DNA of 64,000 bases, from assembly GCF_900168065.1 (NCBI RefSeq), contig NZ_FUZZ01000004.1, positions 682,001 to 746,000 of the forward strand. The letters run 5' to 3'. The stretch comes from Chitinophaga ginsengisegetis (GTDB lineage Bacteria > Bacteroidota > Bacteroidia > Chitinophagales > Chitinophagaceae). Within the stretch, counting starts at the first letter, position 1, and every line of letters starts with the position of its first letter. Positions 35,218 to 44,800 of the stretch are shown here, one piece after another. Made by a program: the position numbers and the translations under genes. The notes below the pieces were generated by a model. That model was not told the DNA's origin, made no database searches, and worked only from the letters and a program-made list of their open reading frames with translations.

Positions 35218-35814
35218 TTAACGGAACATCAGGGCTGATTCATCCTGCGCCAGCAGCTCTTTTAATTCTGCTATGGCCCGGTATATCAGGGTCCGGGCAT
35301 ACTTTACTTCTTTCAATACCATAATATCGGCAATCTCCTCGTAGGAAAGACCTTCATAGAAACGCAGGTATACGGCTTCTTTCTGGCGGAGGGTAAGGGC
35401 ATTCAGTTTTTGTTGCAGCAACCGTGTGGCGTTTTCGGTATGCTGCCGGTTGATGAGGATACTTTCCGGGGAAAGCTCCAGGGCGAAAGTGGAGGCAGTG
35501 CCTTCGTCGAGGCTGGCAGGGCCGTGCGCCGACTTATCAAGATACCTGAACAGCTTTCTCCTGGCGGCTACCATCAGGTAGCTTTTGAGGCTGACAGGAA
35601 GTGAAAGGCCGGCCCTTTGCACAAATAGCTGCGAGAAGAAGTCCTGTAACATATCCTTTACCAATGCACGGTCTGTTGTAAACCGGATGCAGTAGCGGAA
35701 CAGCAACGGAAAGTAGCGCCGGTATATTTCCCCGAAGGCGTCCCGGTCTCCGTTACGGAGCCGGACCCACAGGAACTGTTCATCTTGCTGCGGATTGTAT
35801 GGACTGCTTGACAT
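35218..35814 (-). CDS. ECF (extracytoplasmic function) RNA polymerase sigma factor
   Basis: Sigma-70 family ECF factor (198 aa). Region 2 (about 20-90) contains EIYRRYFPLLFRYCIRFTTD and the -10-binding DMLQDFFSQLFVQR. Region 4 (about 135-190) contains LTLRQKEAVYLRFYEGLSYEEIADIM, the helix-turn-helix for the -35. It begins the SusCD locus: sigma, anti-sigma, SusC with STN, SusD, enzymes. Ligand binding by SusC should release it through FecR and switch on the same locus. Its own likely target is the motif at 35161-35189. The start at ATG 35814 (MSSSPYNPQQDEQF) is the first in frame. Confidence 0.94.
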   Translation of the reverse strand: MSSSPYNPQQDEQFLWVRLRNGDRDAFGEIYRRYFPLLFRYCIRFTTDRALVKDMLQDFFSQLFVQRAGLSLPVSLKSYLMVAARRKLFRYLDKSAHGPASLDEGTASTFALELSPESILINRQHTENATRLLQQKLNALTLRQKEAVYLRFYEGLSYEEIADIMVLKEVKYARTLIYRAIAELKELLAQDESALMFR

Positions 35815-35901
35815 CTATTGTGTGAATTAGCATAAGGATCTTTCTCTAAACTACACATTGGCCGGTTGCCGTCATAACTTCCTGTCAGAAATAACATCGA
35901 T

Positions 35902-36846
35902 TTAATGTGAGGGCAAAGGCGCCGACACCACTTCCCGGATCTGTAAACGCTCGCACCAGCCTTTAAAATCACGGTAAATCTGCTGCAAGGTTTCTTTCTG
36001 TTCCGGCGTCAGCTCCAGCGCATGGGCGCGGCTGATGGTACGTACAGGAATGCCTCTTAACTGCAGAAAATATTTTGCGCTCAGCGGATAGGCTACATGG
36101 ATCAAAGGGTCTACTCTTTGCAATTCCGATTGTATCCAGTGCACATCTTCCTGCCGGCTTTCATCATTTACATGATTACACAGCCACACCAGTATTTCAG
36201 GATAAAAATTTCCGGAGATAGACGACATACCGGCTGCTCCCATTTGCATAGATGCTACCGCATTAGGCGTATGCGCATCGTAGAACTCCAGCCGGCTGCC
36301 CGCTGTTACGGCCAGTTTGGCGCGCACGTTTTCTACTTTGCAGGAAGTATCCTTGTGATAAATGAGTCGGTTGGTAGCCAGTAAGGTTTGCAGGATTTCC
36401 GGCGTAATCACTCTTTTATAAGGCGCAGGGCATTCGTATAAGCCTAACGGAATATCGCCGGTCAGCGAAAACAATTCCTCAAATCTTTGCAGCAGTACTG
36501 CATCCGGCTCATCTATATTGGCGAAATGACCGGTGATCATGATCACAGAATCCACACCGGTGTCATAGATCTTTTGTGTAAACAGCGCTTTGTCTTTGAT
36601 GGTAAGACCAAACGACCCGGTGGCCACTACCGGCACACGGCCATTCACATAGCGCACTACGTGGCGTGTCAGCTCCAGCCGCTCATCCTCGCTGATACTG
36701 TACATTTCGGACGACAGGCAGTTGGCGAAAAAACCTTTTACGCCGGCATCCAGATAAAAATCTACCAGGTGCTCCACCATGTCATGGTCAATCTGCGCTT
36801 TCAGATTAAAGGGGGTGATCATCACCGGTACAAATTTCTTTTGCAT
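35902..36846 (-). CDS. DapA / N-acetylneuraminate lyase superfamily aldolase, atypical
   Basis: Cytoplasmic (beta/alpha)8 aldolase or dehydratase (314 aa) of the class I, Schiff-base type. The lysine is Lys165 in YHKDTSC and the partner tyrosine is Tyr137 in GLYECPAPY. The usual GTTGE loop that binds the keto-acid carboxylate is replaced by NCLSSEMYS (about 42-50), so the substrate differs from pyruvate-aspartate semialdehyde, and this is not the housekeeping DapA. It lies 20 bp downstream of the symporter gene and is probably in its operon, suggesting that the transporter brings in a sugar acid which this enzyme cleaves. It ends about 88 bp before the sigma gene of the SusCD locus, so all run in the same direction. 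Reaction not assigned. Confidence 0.85.
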   Translation of the reverse strand: MQKKFVPVMITPFNLKAQIDHDMVEHLVDFYLDAGVKGFFANCLSSEMYSISEDERLELTRHVVRYVNGRVPVVATGSFGLTIKDKALFTQKIYDTGVDSVIMITGHFANIDEPDAVLLQRFEELFSLTGDIPLGLYECPAPYKRVITPEILQTLLATNRLIYHKDTSCKVENVRAKLAVTAGSRLEFYDAHTPNAVASMQMGAAGMSSISGNFYPEILVWLCNHVNDESRQEDVHWIQSELQRVDPLIHVAYPLSAKYFLQLRGIPVRTISRAHALELTPEQKETLQQIYRDFKGWCERLQIREVVSAPLPSH

Positions 36847-36866
36847 AACAAACGGGTTTTAATAAA

Positions 36867-38396
36867 TCAGGAAGTTTTAAGACGTTGCAGCCGCGATAGC
36901 AGCATTCCCGCCAGGAATATTGATAAAGTTCCCACCACGATGATCATATGCGCATGCAACGGGCTGCGCAGATTTACCCATCCGGCGGGCAGATACTTTG
37001 ATAACGACATCCACAGAATCACTATAATACCAATGATGGTAGCAGTAACCGCTGTGGCATTTTTTGTTTTGGAGATAATACCCAGCAAAAACAATCCCAG
37101 CATGCCTCCCGCAAAAATACCAGACAGCTCCCACCACATATCCAGTATACTCTTCACGCCTATCATGGAAATACCAAAACCAATAGCCAGCAAACCAGAC
37201 AACGTAGTGGCGATATACAATACCCGCATTTCCTTTGCAGGCGTGATTTTCGGATCAACATACCGCTGATAAATATCTTTCAGAAAAACAGTAGCGGTAC
37301 TGTTCATGCCACTGCTGACGGTACTCATCGCAGCTGAAAGAATGGCTGCTACGATTAAGCCCATGAGTCCTTTAGGCACTTTCGTCACCATAAACCAGGG
37401 CAATACTTTATCGCCGTAGTCCGCTGGCTGCAGTGATGCAACCGGCACCTGCCTTTCCGCAGCCACCTGTTGTTTCAGCGGCAGCAGCAGTTCCGGATGC
37501 TGTTGCGCATACGCATACAAGGCAGTGCCGATAAAAAAGAATACCATGCTCACCGGCACATACCAATACACGCAAAGCCATATACTGCGCGACGCTTCCT
37601 TTTCTGAACGGGCCGTATGATAGCGCTGTACATAGTTCTGGTCCATCCCGAAATTGTTCAGGTTAATAAAAAAGCCATACAGGAACACCACCCAGAAAGT
37701 AGACGTACTGAAATCCCGCAGGGAAAAACTGCCCAGGGAAAATTTTCCATCTGCCATTCCTATCTTCCAGATATCCTTCACGCCATCGTTCATTCCTGTA
37801 ATCACCAGCCAGAGGATCACGATGGCGCCGGCGGTTTTTACAATCCCCTGCAATACCTCTGTCCAGATCACCGCTTCCATACCGCCCAACACCGTATATA
37901 TAATGATGCATACGCCGGTAACGGTCATGATAGTACGCATTTCCAACCCCGTAAGCGCCTGCAGCGCCAGCGCCACACCAAAAAAGATGGAGCCCATCCG
38001 CGCCAGTTGCATCAGGATAAAACAAACCATCGCATATGTTCTGGCCCACGGGCCAAAGCGGTGTTCCAGGTGTGTGTAGGCGCTCACTTCACCGCTGCGC
38101 CGGTAAAACGGCACAAAATATTTTGCCGCAATAAAAGCTGCCAGCGGCATAGATAAACTGAATACAAAAGCATTCCAGTTACTGCCAAATGATTTTCCCG
38201 GCACGCCGAGAAAAGTATTACTACTTAAAAACGTGGCATACAAAGAAAGCCCCAAAGCCCAGCCCGGTATAGTTCCTGATGCCGTGGTAAATTGTGCTGC
38301 GTTCCTGTTTTTCCGTGAAAACCATACCCCCACTCCAATCATACATAGCAGGTAAATGGCGATTACAGCCAGATCAATTATTGGCAGTTGGTGCAT
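36867..38396 (-). CDS. Sodium:solute symporter (SSS family)
   Basis: Inner-membrane Na+-coupled transporter (509 aa) with about 13-14 membrane helices. Family features visible are the N-terminal DLAVIAIYLLCMIGVGVWFS, GTIPGWALGLSLYATFLSS (helix 2 unwound region with Ser residues that bind Na+), VLGGMEAVIWTEVLQG, and SAAMSTVSSGMNSTATVFLKD, the helix-8 motif with the Na+-site Ser/Thr residues. The family takes up sugars, sialic acid, myo-inositol and related compounds. The neighbouring atypical DapA-family aldolase favours a sialic acid or sugar acid substrate. It is divergent from an AraC regulator that probably controls it. Confidence 0.92.
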   Translation of the reverse strand: MHQLPIIDLAVIAIYLLCMIGVGVWFSRKNRNAAQFTTASGTIPGWALGLSLYATFLSSNTFLGVPGKSFGSNWNAFVFSLSMPLAAFIAAKYFVPFYRRSGEVSAYTHLEHRFGPWARTYAMVCFILMQLARMGSIFFGVALALQALTGLEMRTIMTVTGVCIIIYTVLGGMEAVIWTEVLQGIVKTAGAIVILWLVITGMNDGVKDIWKIGMADGKFSLGSFSLRDFSTSTFWVVFLYGFFINLNNFGMDQNYVQRYHTARSEKEASRSIWLCVYWYVPVSMVFFFIGTALYAYAQQHPELLLPLKQQVAAERQVPVASLQPADYGDKVLPWFMVTKVPKGLMGLIVAAILSAAMSTVSSGMNSTATVFLKDIYQRYVDPKITPAKEMRVLYIATTLSGLLAIGFGISMIGVKSILDMWWELSGIFAGGMLGLFLLGIISKTKNATAVTATIIGIIVILWMSLSKYLPAGWVNLRSPLHAHMIIVVGTLSIFLAGMLLSRLQRLKTS

Positions 38397-38535
38397 AACG
38401 ATTCTCCGATTGGTTGATAAAACCAGTTCAATACGTGGATGAATAAATATTACAGTCGTTACACGAAGATTGCTAATTTTTATGGATCAAACAATGTTGA
38501 ATGTTATGAAAAGAATAGCTTAAATTACTATTGCG

Positions 38536-39393
38536 ATGAACAACCTGGCCGCCAACACACCGACCACCTGGAACTTACCGGACCACCTGAAACACAAGCT
38601 GGAAAAGCATCCGCTTGGCAGAAACCTTTTTATTACCACCATTGGCCTCTATCCTGAAAATGCTGCCCGCGAAATCAGCGAACCAAAGGGCGCTCCGGTA
38701 TACACCTTATTATATGTAACACATGGAAAAGGATGGCTGGAAACCGGGAAAAAGAAAGTGGCCATCAAATCCAATCAATACCTGCTTTTTCCAAAAGGCG
38801 CCGCGTTCCGCTCCGGCCCTTCGGCCGAAGAACCGTGGCGCATCTACGCCGTACAGTTTTCCGGCAAGCTCGCAGATGACATCTACAGCTACCTCGGCAC
38901 CGGCCTGAAACCACATACCATTCCGCCTCTTGTAGGGCGCAATGCGCAGTTCGATGATATCCTCCATCACCTCGACCTCATGAATAATATAGAAAACCTG
39001 CTGTATGCCAATTTCCGGTTCTATAGTTTCCTGGGCACCTTCCGGCTCACGGTTTTCAATTATATGAAAAAGGGCGCCGACAATATTATTGAGCAATGTA
39101 TCCAGCTCATGAAACGAAAGCTGGACCAGCACCTCACCCTGGCCGACCTTTCCAGGGAAACCTGTATTTCCGCGTCGTACCTGTCGGCCCTCTTCAAAGA
39201 AAAAACACGCTACTCTCCCATCCAGCTGTTTACCTCCCTGCGGATGCAGAAGGCCAGCCAGCTGCTGAAAGATACCCATCTTACCGTAAAAGAAATTGCG
39301 CAGGAAATGGGATACCCCGATCAATACACGTTTTCCAGGTCGTTTAAACTGATCATGGGGGTGTCGCCCAAAAAATTCAGGGATAAAGGCTAG
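38536..39393 (+). CDS. AraC-family regulator with cupin sensor domain
   Basis: Transcription regulator (285 aa). The N-terminal ~150 residues form a cupin-like ligand-binding domain (YTLLYVTHGKGWLETGKKK, NQYLLFPKGAAF, PWRIYAVQFSG). The C-terminal ~95 residues carry two helix-turn-helix motifs: LTLADLSRETCISASYLSALFKE, and TVKEIAQEMGYPDQYTFSRSFK, ending GVSPKKFR. It is divergent from the symporter-aldolase pair, so it is the likely sugar-responsive regulator of that operon. In the 139-bp spacer I see only a short TGGTT...AACCA palindrome near 38411-38425 and no clear paired boxes. Start ATG 38536. Confidence 0.92.
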   Translation: MNNLAANTPTTWNLPDHLKHKLEKHPLGRNLFITTIGLYPENAAREISEPKGAPVYTLLYVTHGKGWLETGKKKVAIKSNQYLLFPKGAAFRSGPSAEEPWRIYAVQFSGKLADDIYSYLGTGLKPHTIPPLVGRNAQFDDILHHLDLMNNIENLLYANFRFYSFLGTFRLTVFNYMKKGADNIIEQCIQLMKRKLDQHLTLADLSRETCISASYLSALFKEKTRYSPIQLFTSLRMQKASQLLKDTHLTVKEIAQEMGYPDQYTFSRSFKLIMGVSPKKFRDKG

Positions 39394-39409
39394 TTTATAT
39401 TAACCAATT

Positions 39410-39446
39410 GTTAAGCGGTGAGGGATATACCGTTTCAAAACGAATA
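39410..39446 (+). promoter_or_regulatory. ECF-type promoter motif upstream of the lipoprotein gene
   Basis: GAGGG (39420-39424), a 16-nt spacer and CGAATA (39441-39446), flanked upstream by GTTAAGCGGT. The same 37-bp pattern recurs at 40651-40687 with about 80 percent identity. It lies 44 bp before the ATG at 39491. Confidence 0.7.
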
Positions 39447-39490
39447 TATAGAAGGAACGAAACTCCTTCCATCATTTAATACCAAAACAC

Positions 39491-40003
39491 ATGCACTTTT
39501 TTATCCCCCGTTATCTATTTATTGTACTGCCTGTATTTTGTATACTTACAGGCGCCTGTAAAAAAGATAAGCCTGCAACGCCCCAAAAATCGCCTAAGTA
39601 TGAACTGGTGACGGGTACCTGGAAACAACAGGACATCGTGCTGGCTGTAGCCGTTAAATTGAATAAACAGAACATTCCCGCAGGCACCAGCATCATTGCC
39701 CTGGCTCCCCTGCTCGGACCGGGCGGCGCCCTGTTTACCTGCACCGTTAATAACACCTACCGGTTTAACACCGATGGTTCCTTTGCCATTGAGGGCTGCA
39801 CCACGCTGATCCTGCCTGTTGCGGGCAACAGCGGTACGTGGGACCTGGATGTACATGATTCAGTGTTGAAACTTATTTCCGCCAAAGGAGAAAACGACCC
39901 GCACTGGATCGAAAATATCAGCAGCACCAACCTGGATCTTTCCCTCACGGTAACGATCCCCGGTGTAGCTACGGTACCCTTAATATTAAAATTGAAGAAA
40001 TAA
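39491..40003 (+). CDS. Lipocalin-like lipoprotein, hypothetical
   Basis: A 170-aa lipoprotein. The signal has its lipobox at LTGAC, with lipidated Cys23. After a short linker (KKDKPATPQ) the protein is a strand-rich single domain (ELVTGTWKQQDIVLAVAV, NTYRFNTDGSFAIEGC, NSGTWDLDVHDSVLKLI) of the lipocalin-like pattern common in Bacteroidota. Its function is unknown. It is preceded by the same ECF-type promoter motif as the fecR gene 1.2 kb downstream, and the sigma gene follows after about 100 bp. It is therefore probably a member of the second SusCD regulon, and readthrough from this promoter could also feed the sigma gene. Confidence 0.75.
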   Translation: MHFFIPRYLFIVLPVFCILTGACKKDKPATPQKSPKYELVTGTWKQQDIVLAVAVKLNKQNIPAGTSIIALAPLLGPGGALFTCTVNNTYRFNTDGSFAIEGCTTLILPVAGNSGTWDLDVHDSVLKLISAKGENDPHWIENISSTNLDLSLTVTIPGVATVPLILKLKK

Positions 40004-40104
40004 ACGAACCGCGGAGATATCGCATGCTATTGTTGAAAATAACAATAATATAATCGGTAATTCCTTGTATCTTGTTTAGGCTGATCAGATATTTGCTGGC
40101 AATT

Positions 40105-40644
40105 ATGGAAAGTATTGTACAGGATATTATCAATGGGAATATCGAAAGTTTTAAGATGGTATATCAACAGTACCACACAAAACTTTACTTCTACGTGCTG
40201 AAATGTACACACTCCGTTTACATAGCGGAGGAAACTGTGCAACTTACTTTCATACTCCTCTGGGAAAAACGGGAGAAGCTTTCAACAAACTTCAATATCT
40301 CCACACAAATTTTTCGTATAGGCAAAAGCGTGATGACCGACCTGCTCCGCAAACAGCAGGTGCGTAACCGTCATACGCAAACACTGGTAAAGGATACCAC
40401 TACCTGGCATGTGGAAACAGACATCTCTGTAAAGGAAGAACTGAAACGGGTGTACAACAGTATAGAACAACTATCTCCCATCCGGAAAAATGTTTTTAAA
40501 CTCAGTCGCTTTGAAGGACTTCCGCACAAAGAAATTGCCAGGCAGTTATCCATCTCCCCTAAAACAGTTGAAAACCATATTGTACGGGCTATCCGGCAAT
40601 TAAAAAATTCCCTGCTGCTACTGCTGCTACTCGTGATCTATTAA
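40105..40644 (+). CDS. ECF (extracytoplasmic function) RNA polymerase sigma factor
   Basis: Second ECF sigma factor (179 aa). Region 2 spans about 12-75 (FKMVYQQYHTKLYFYVLKCT; VQLTFILLWEKREKL) and region 4 about 115-165 (LSPIRKNVFKLSRFEGLPHKEIARQLSISPKTVENHIVRA). The frame runs back to 40072, but ATG 40105 (MESIVQDIINGN) matches the family's N-terminus. It is followed by FecR, SusC and SusD genes on the same strand. The motif repeated at 39410 and 40651 is its best candidate promoter. The SusC of this locus lacks an STN domain, so the usual SusC-FecR signal path to this sigma factor is not evident. Confidence 0.93.
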   Translation: MESIVQDIINGNIESFKMVYQQYHTKLYFYVLKCTHSVYIAEETVQLTFILLWEKREKLSTNFNISTQIFRIGKSVMTDLLRKQQVRNRHTQTLVKDTTTWHVETDISVKEELKRVYNSIEQLSPIRKNVFKLSRFEGLPHKEIARQLSISPKTVENHIVRAIRQLKNSLLLLLLLVIY

Positions 40645-40650
40645 CTAAAT

Positions 40651-40687
40651 GTTATGCAGTGAGGGATTTACTGTTTTCAAACGAATA
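40651..40687 (+). promoter_or_regulatory. ECF-type promoter motif immediately before fecR
   Basis: GAGGG (40661-40665), a 16-nt spacer and CGAATA (40682-40687), flanked upstream by GTTATGCAGT. It ends only 6 nt before ATG 40694, so a transcript from here would be nearly leaderless. The spacing is identical to the copy at 39410. Confidence 0.7.
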
Positions 40688-40693
40688 CTTACT

Positions 40694-41716
40694 ATGAAGC
40701 ATTCAGCAACACTTATTGAAAAGTTTCTCCGGGATGAATGCAATGAAGCAGAGAAGCAATGGGTAAAAGAATACATTGCGCAGCATCCGGAGGCTTTACA
40801 ACCTTACTTAACGGAAGAAAGCTGGCATGCTTTCCAGCCCGGCCAGCAATTACCGGAAGCCATTTCCGGTAAAATGATGACGGTGATTGAAGGTCGTACT
40901 TTTCAGAAGAAACAAATAAACAGGCGTTGGTATGCAGCGGCAGCAGCTGTTGTACTGATTATTTCCGGCGGACTCCTATGGACTTTGTTACGTCCGTTGC
41001 CCGTGAATAAAACAATGGCCGTAAAACCCGCGCAAACAAATGTTGCCCCGGCAACAGCGTTACGTACGGTGATGAACCACACCCGCAAAACAATGCCGCT
41101 GCAGCTGAGCGATGGCAGCATTGTTGAACTGTCGCCGCAAAGCGAAGTGAAATACCAGGAGCCATTTACCGGTAGCCGCAGGGATGTTTATTTAAAAGGA
41201 CAAGCCCTGTTCCGCGTAACCGGTAATAAAGAGCAACCATTCACCGTATATGCAGGCCAGCTTGGCACCACCGCATTAGGCACCGTGTTTAAAATAACTG
41301 CGTGGAACGGGAAAGCGATTACACAGGTACAGCTGATCAGCGGCAAGGTGGTAGTAAAACAGGAGCATGCACAGGCACCCGATGTTTACCTGCTTCCCGG
41401 CCAGGCACTGCGCTACGACCGGCAAAAAATGCTGGTAACTGTGAATGCGGCCATCAGCAATAAAAAAGATAAAGCACCTGTACGCATAAACGAAATTATC
41501 ACGTTCAACAATGAACCGCTGGCGGGCGTTTTCAAACAGATGTCTGAGAAATACCACGTCAGCATACAATATACAGAAAGCAGCCTCACAGGCATGAATT
41601 TCACCGGAACATTCGACAGTAGCAAAGAAACATTAAAAGAATTCCTGACGACTATTGGTACGTTAAATAATCTTACTATTAATCAGAAAGATGATGTTAT
41701 CTACATAGTACAATAA
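40694..41716 (+). CDS. FecR-family anti-sigma factor
   Basis: Inner-membrane anti-sigma factor (340 aa). It has a cytoplasmic N-terminal domain (about 1-75), a membrane helix (about 79-99, WYAAAAAVVLIISGGLLWTL), a FecR domain (about 130-235, with LQLSDGSIVELSPQSEVKY) and a DUF4974-type C-terminal domain (PLAGVFKQMSEKYHVSIQYT). The open frame begins at 40649, but the segment before ATG 40694 overlaps the ECF promoter motif, and MKHSATLIEKFL is the normal FecR beginning. It is the first gene after the sigma gene. The partner SusC lacks STN, so the sensing route may differ from the first locus. Confidence 0.92.
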   Translation: MKHSATLIEKFLRDECNEAEKQWVKEYIAQHPEALQPYLTEESWHAFQPGQQLPEAISGKMMTVIEGRTFQKKQINRRWYAAAAAVVLIISGGLLWTLLRPLPVNKTMAVKPAQTNVAPATALRTVMNHTRKTMPLQLSDGSIVELSPQSEVKYQEPFTGSRRDVYLKGQALFRVTGNKEQPFTVYAGQLGTTALGTVFKITAWNGKAITQVQLISGKVVVKQEHAQAPDVYLLPGQALRYDRQKMLVTVNAAISNKKDKAPVRINEIITFNNEPLAGVFKQMSEKYHVSIQYTESSLTGMNFTGTFDSSKETLKEFLTTIGTLNNLTINQKDDVIYIVQ

Positions 41717-41802
41717 TCCCGGAAAACAGTTCCCATACTTACAACAAAGGCAGTCTCCATGAGGCTGCACGGACTTCCTTTTGCCTAAAAAACGAACATA
41801 TT

Positions 41803-44800
41803 ATGTATGTAAAAATCAAACAATCACGCCCCACCACCATTATCTGGCTACTGCTGTTGCTCTGGCAACTGATGGCAGGAAACGCAGTGGCGCAGAATGC
41901 ACGCCCTGCCGCTATTGGTATGATAAAAAATGAAAGCAATGAAAGCCTGCCCGGTGTAATGGTGAAAATGGAAGACGCAGATAATAAAGTACTGGCCAGC
42001 ACCGTCACCAACGAAAAAGGCATCTTTACCTTTGCCAAACTCCCTGCGGGTGGTCCGTATCATTTCGTACTATCACAAATGGGTTACACCACCGATACGC
42101 TGCGCGGGTATATAATCAACGACTCCAGCAAATTATCGCTATCGGTAGTACTGAAAAAAAAAGTAGAAGAGTTAAGCCAGGTACTGGTTACGGCACTGGG
42201 CATTAAAAGAGAAAAGAAAGCACTGGGCTATTCTGTGGAAGAACTGGGCGGCAAGGAATTTAGCCGGGTAGCACAGGAAAACGTGCTCAACTCCATGTCC
42301 GGAAAAGTGGCAGGCGTTACTATTAACTCCACCGGCACCACCGGGTCGTCTGTAAGTATGATCATACGCGGTGCTACCTCCCTCAGCAGCGATAACCAGC
42401 CGCTGTTTGTAGTAGATGGCGTACCTGTAGCCAACACCGTGAACAACATCAGCCAGATCGGTAAAGATAATATGGTGGACTATGGCAATGCCATTTCCGA
42501 TATCAACCCCGATAATATTGAAAGCGTGACTATCCTGAAAGGCCCCAGCGCCGCAGCATTGTACGGTTCGCGCGCTGCCAACGGCGTAGTGCTCATCACC
42601 ACCAAAACAGGCAGAAAAGTAAATAAGGTAACTGTTGATGCGTATGTAAACTCCGTATTCGACATTCCCTACAAATACCTGAAATGGCAAACGAAGTTTG
42701 GCTCCGGTCAACTTGCAGGCATTCCATTTTCACGCAGCGGCAACCTGCTCACCAATCCTTTCGGCACCATCATCCAGGAAAATGTAGACGGCACCTTTGG
42801 CGCCGAGCTGGATATGGGTTATGAAGAAGTGCAGTGGAACAGCCCGCTCGATGCAAACGGTAAAAAGATACCCATGCCGCTGGTATCGCATAAAGATAAT
42901 GTGAAGAATTTCGTCAACACCGGCATCACTACTATTGCCGGCGCTTCGGTAGCCAACAACAATGATAAGATCTCCTATCGTGTTTCCTATGCGAATATGT
43001 CCAACAAGGGAATCATCCCGAACACCGATCTCTATAAAAATACATTGAGCCTGAACTCGGGTCTGCAGGTGAACTCAAAGCTCAGCCTAAGCACCAACAT
43101 CGATTTCAGCCGCAATAACTCCAACAACCGCGCTGCCGGCGATCGTGGCGCTAACCCGCTGCAGGCTGTATACAGCATCTCCCCGCATATTGATGTGCGC
43201 GACCTGGCCGACTACTGGATGCCGGGCCAGGAAGGACTACAGCAACGCACCCAGTATAACGGCGTATTCAATAATCCTTACTTCCTCGCGTATGAAGTAA
43301 AGAACGGGTTTGTGAGGGACCGGCTGTTTGGTAATATCCGGGCCGACTGGAAAATACTGCCATCCCTTACTTTCATGGCGCGGTATGCACTGGATACCTA
43401 TGGCGAAAAAAGAGAAACCAAAATTTCCAACAGCTACCTGAATAATCCCGGCGGCGCTTATGGTATCATCAACATCGATAACTACGAGCGCAACATGGAT
43501 GTGTTGCTTACCTATAAAAAAGCCATTCATCATTTCGACATGTCCGTTTCTGCCGGTGGCAATATGCGGTACCAGACAGGCAGCAACGTTACCACGTCTA
43601 CTAAAGACGGTACCGGTCTTAATACGCCCGGCGTGTATACGATTCAGAATATTTCTCCCGCAAACCTCAATTTCTACAGCAGCACCTTTGAAAAAGGCGT
43701 GAACAGTATTTATGGTATGCTCAACGTGGGATATAAAGGGATGGCCTATCTTGATGTGACGGGCCGTAGCGACTGGTCCAGCACCCTCCCCGACGCGGCC
43801 TCTTACTTTTATCCGTCGGCCTCACTGAGTGTACTCCTGAATGAAATGGCGCACATCACCTCTTCCAACATCAACATGATCAAGTTAAGAGGCGGCGCTG
43901 CGCAGGTAGGTAACGATGCTTCGCCATACCAGCTGGTAGCTACGCTAGGCAGCGTGGGCGCCTGGGGAAATATACCGCGGCTCACCACTTTCGGCACCTT
44001 GCTGAATCCTTTCCTGAAGCCGGAAATCGCCACTTCGTATGAAGGCGGTGTTGATATCAACCTGTTTCAGAACCGCCTGCATTTTTCAGGCACGTACTAT
44101 ATTGTTGAAAACAAGAACCAGATCTTCAGTCCTAAAACACCTCCTTCTTCGGGCTACTCTTCCCGCAGTATCAACGCAGGTCTGCTCAGGAGCAGGGGCA
44201 TTGAATTAACGCTCGGCGGCACACCTGTGCAAACAAGAAACTGGAAATGGGATGTGAACTTTAACTTCACCCGAAACAGAACCCGTATCATTTCCCTGCC
44301 GGATGATATGCCTTATTATACCCTTTGGGAAGAAGGAAAAGGCGGCGCCTGGACTTATGTAGGAGAAGATATAGGCGACATCTACGATGCACAGCTGGTA
44401 ACGGTTACAGACAAATCCTCTCCTTACTATGGCTACCCCATATTGGATAACACCGGTAAATGGCAAAGTATAGATGCTATCAATACAAAAAATAAGATTG
44501 GCAATTTTAACCCTGATTTCATCATGGGTTTCCAGACATCTATCTCTTATAAAAACTTTACACTGAACATGACCTTCGACTGGAGGAATGGCGGTGATTT
44601 TGTATCACAAACTTATCGTTATGGAGAAGAACACGGCAACTCGCAGCTGTTCCTCGATAAACTCACGGACCCCGGTACTATGAAAGGGCAGGAACTGCGC
44701 GACTATCTCGTAAGCCACCAGGATCAGCTGGTAATCCCTACCGGCAACAACTTCCCGCTGGTAGGTGGTCCTACGCCTGAATACAACAGCTTTCCTTTTA

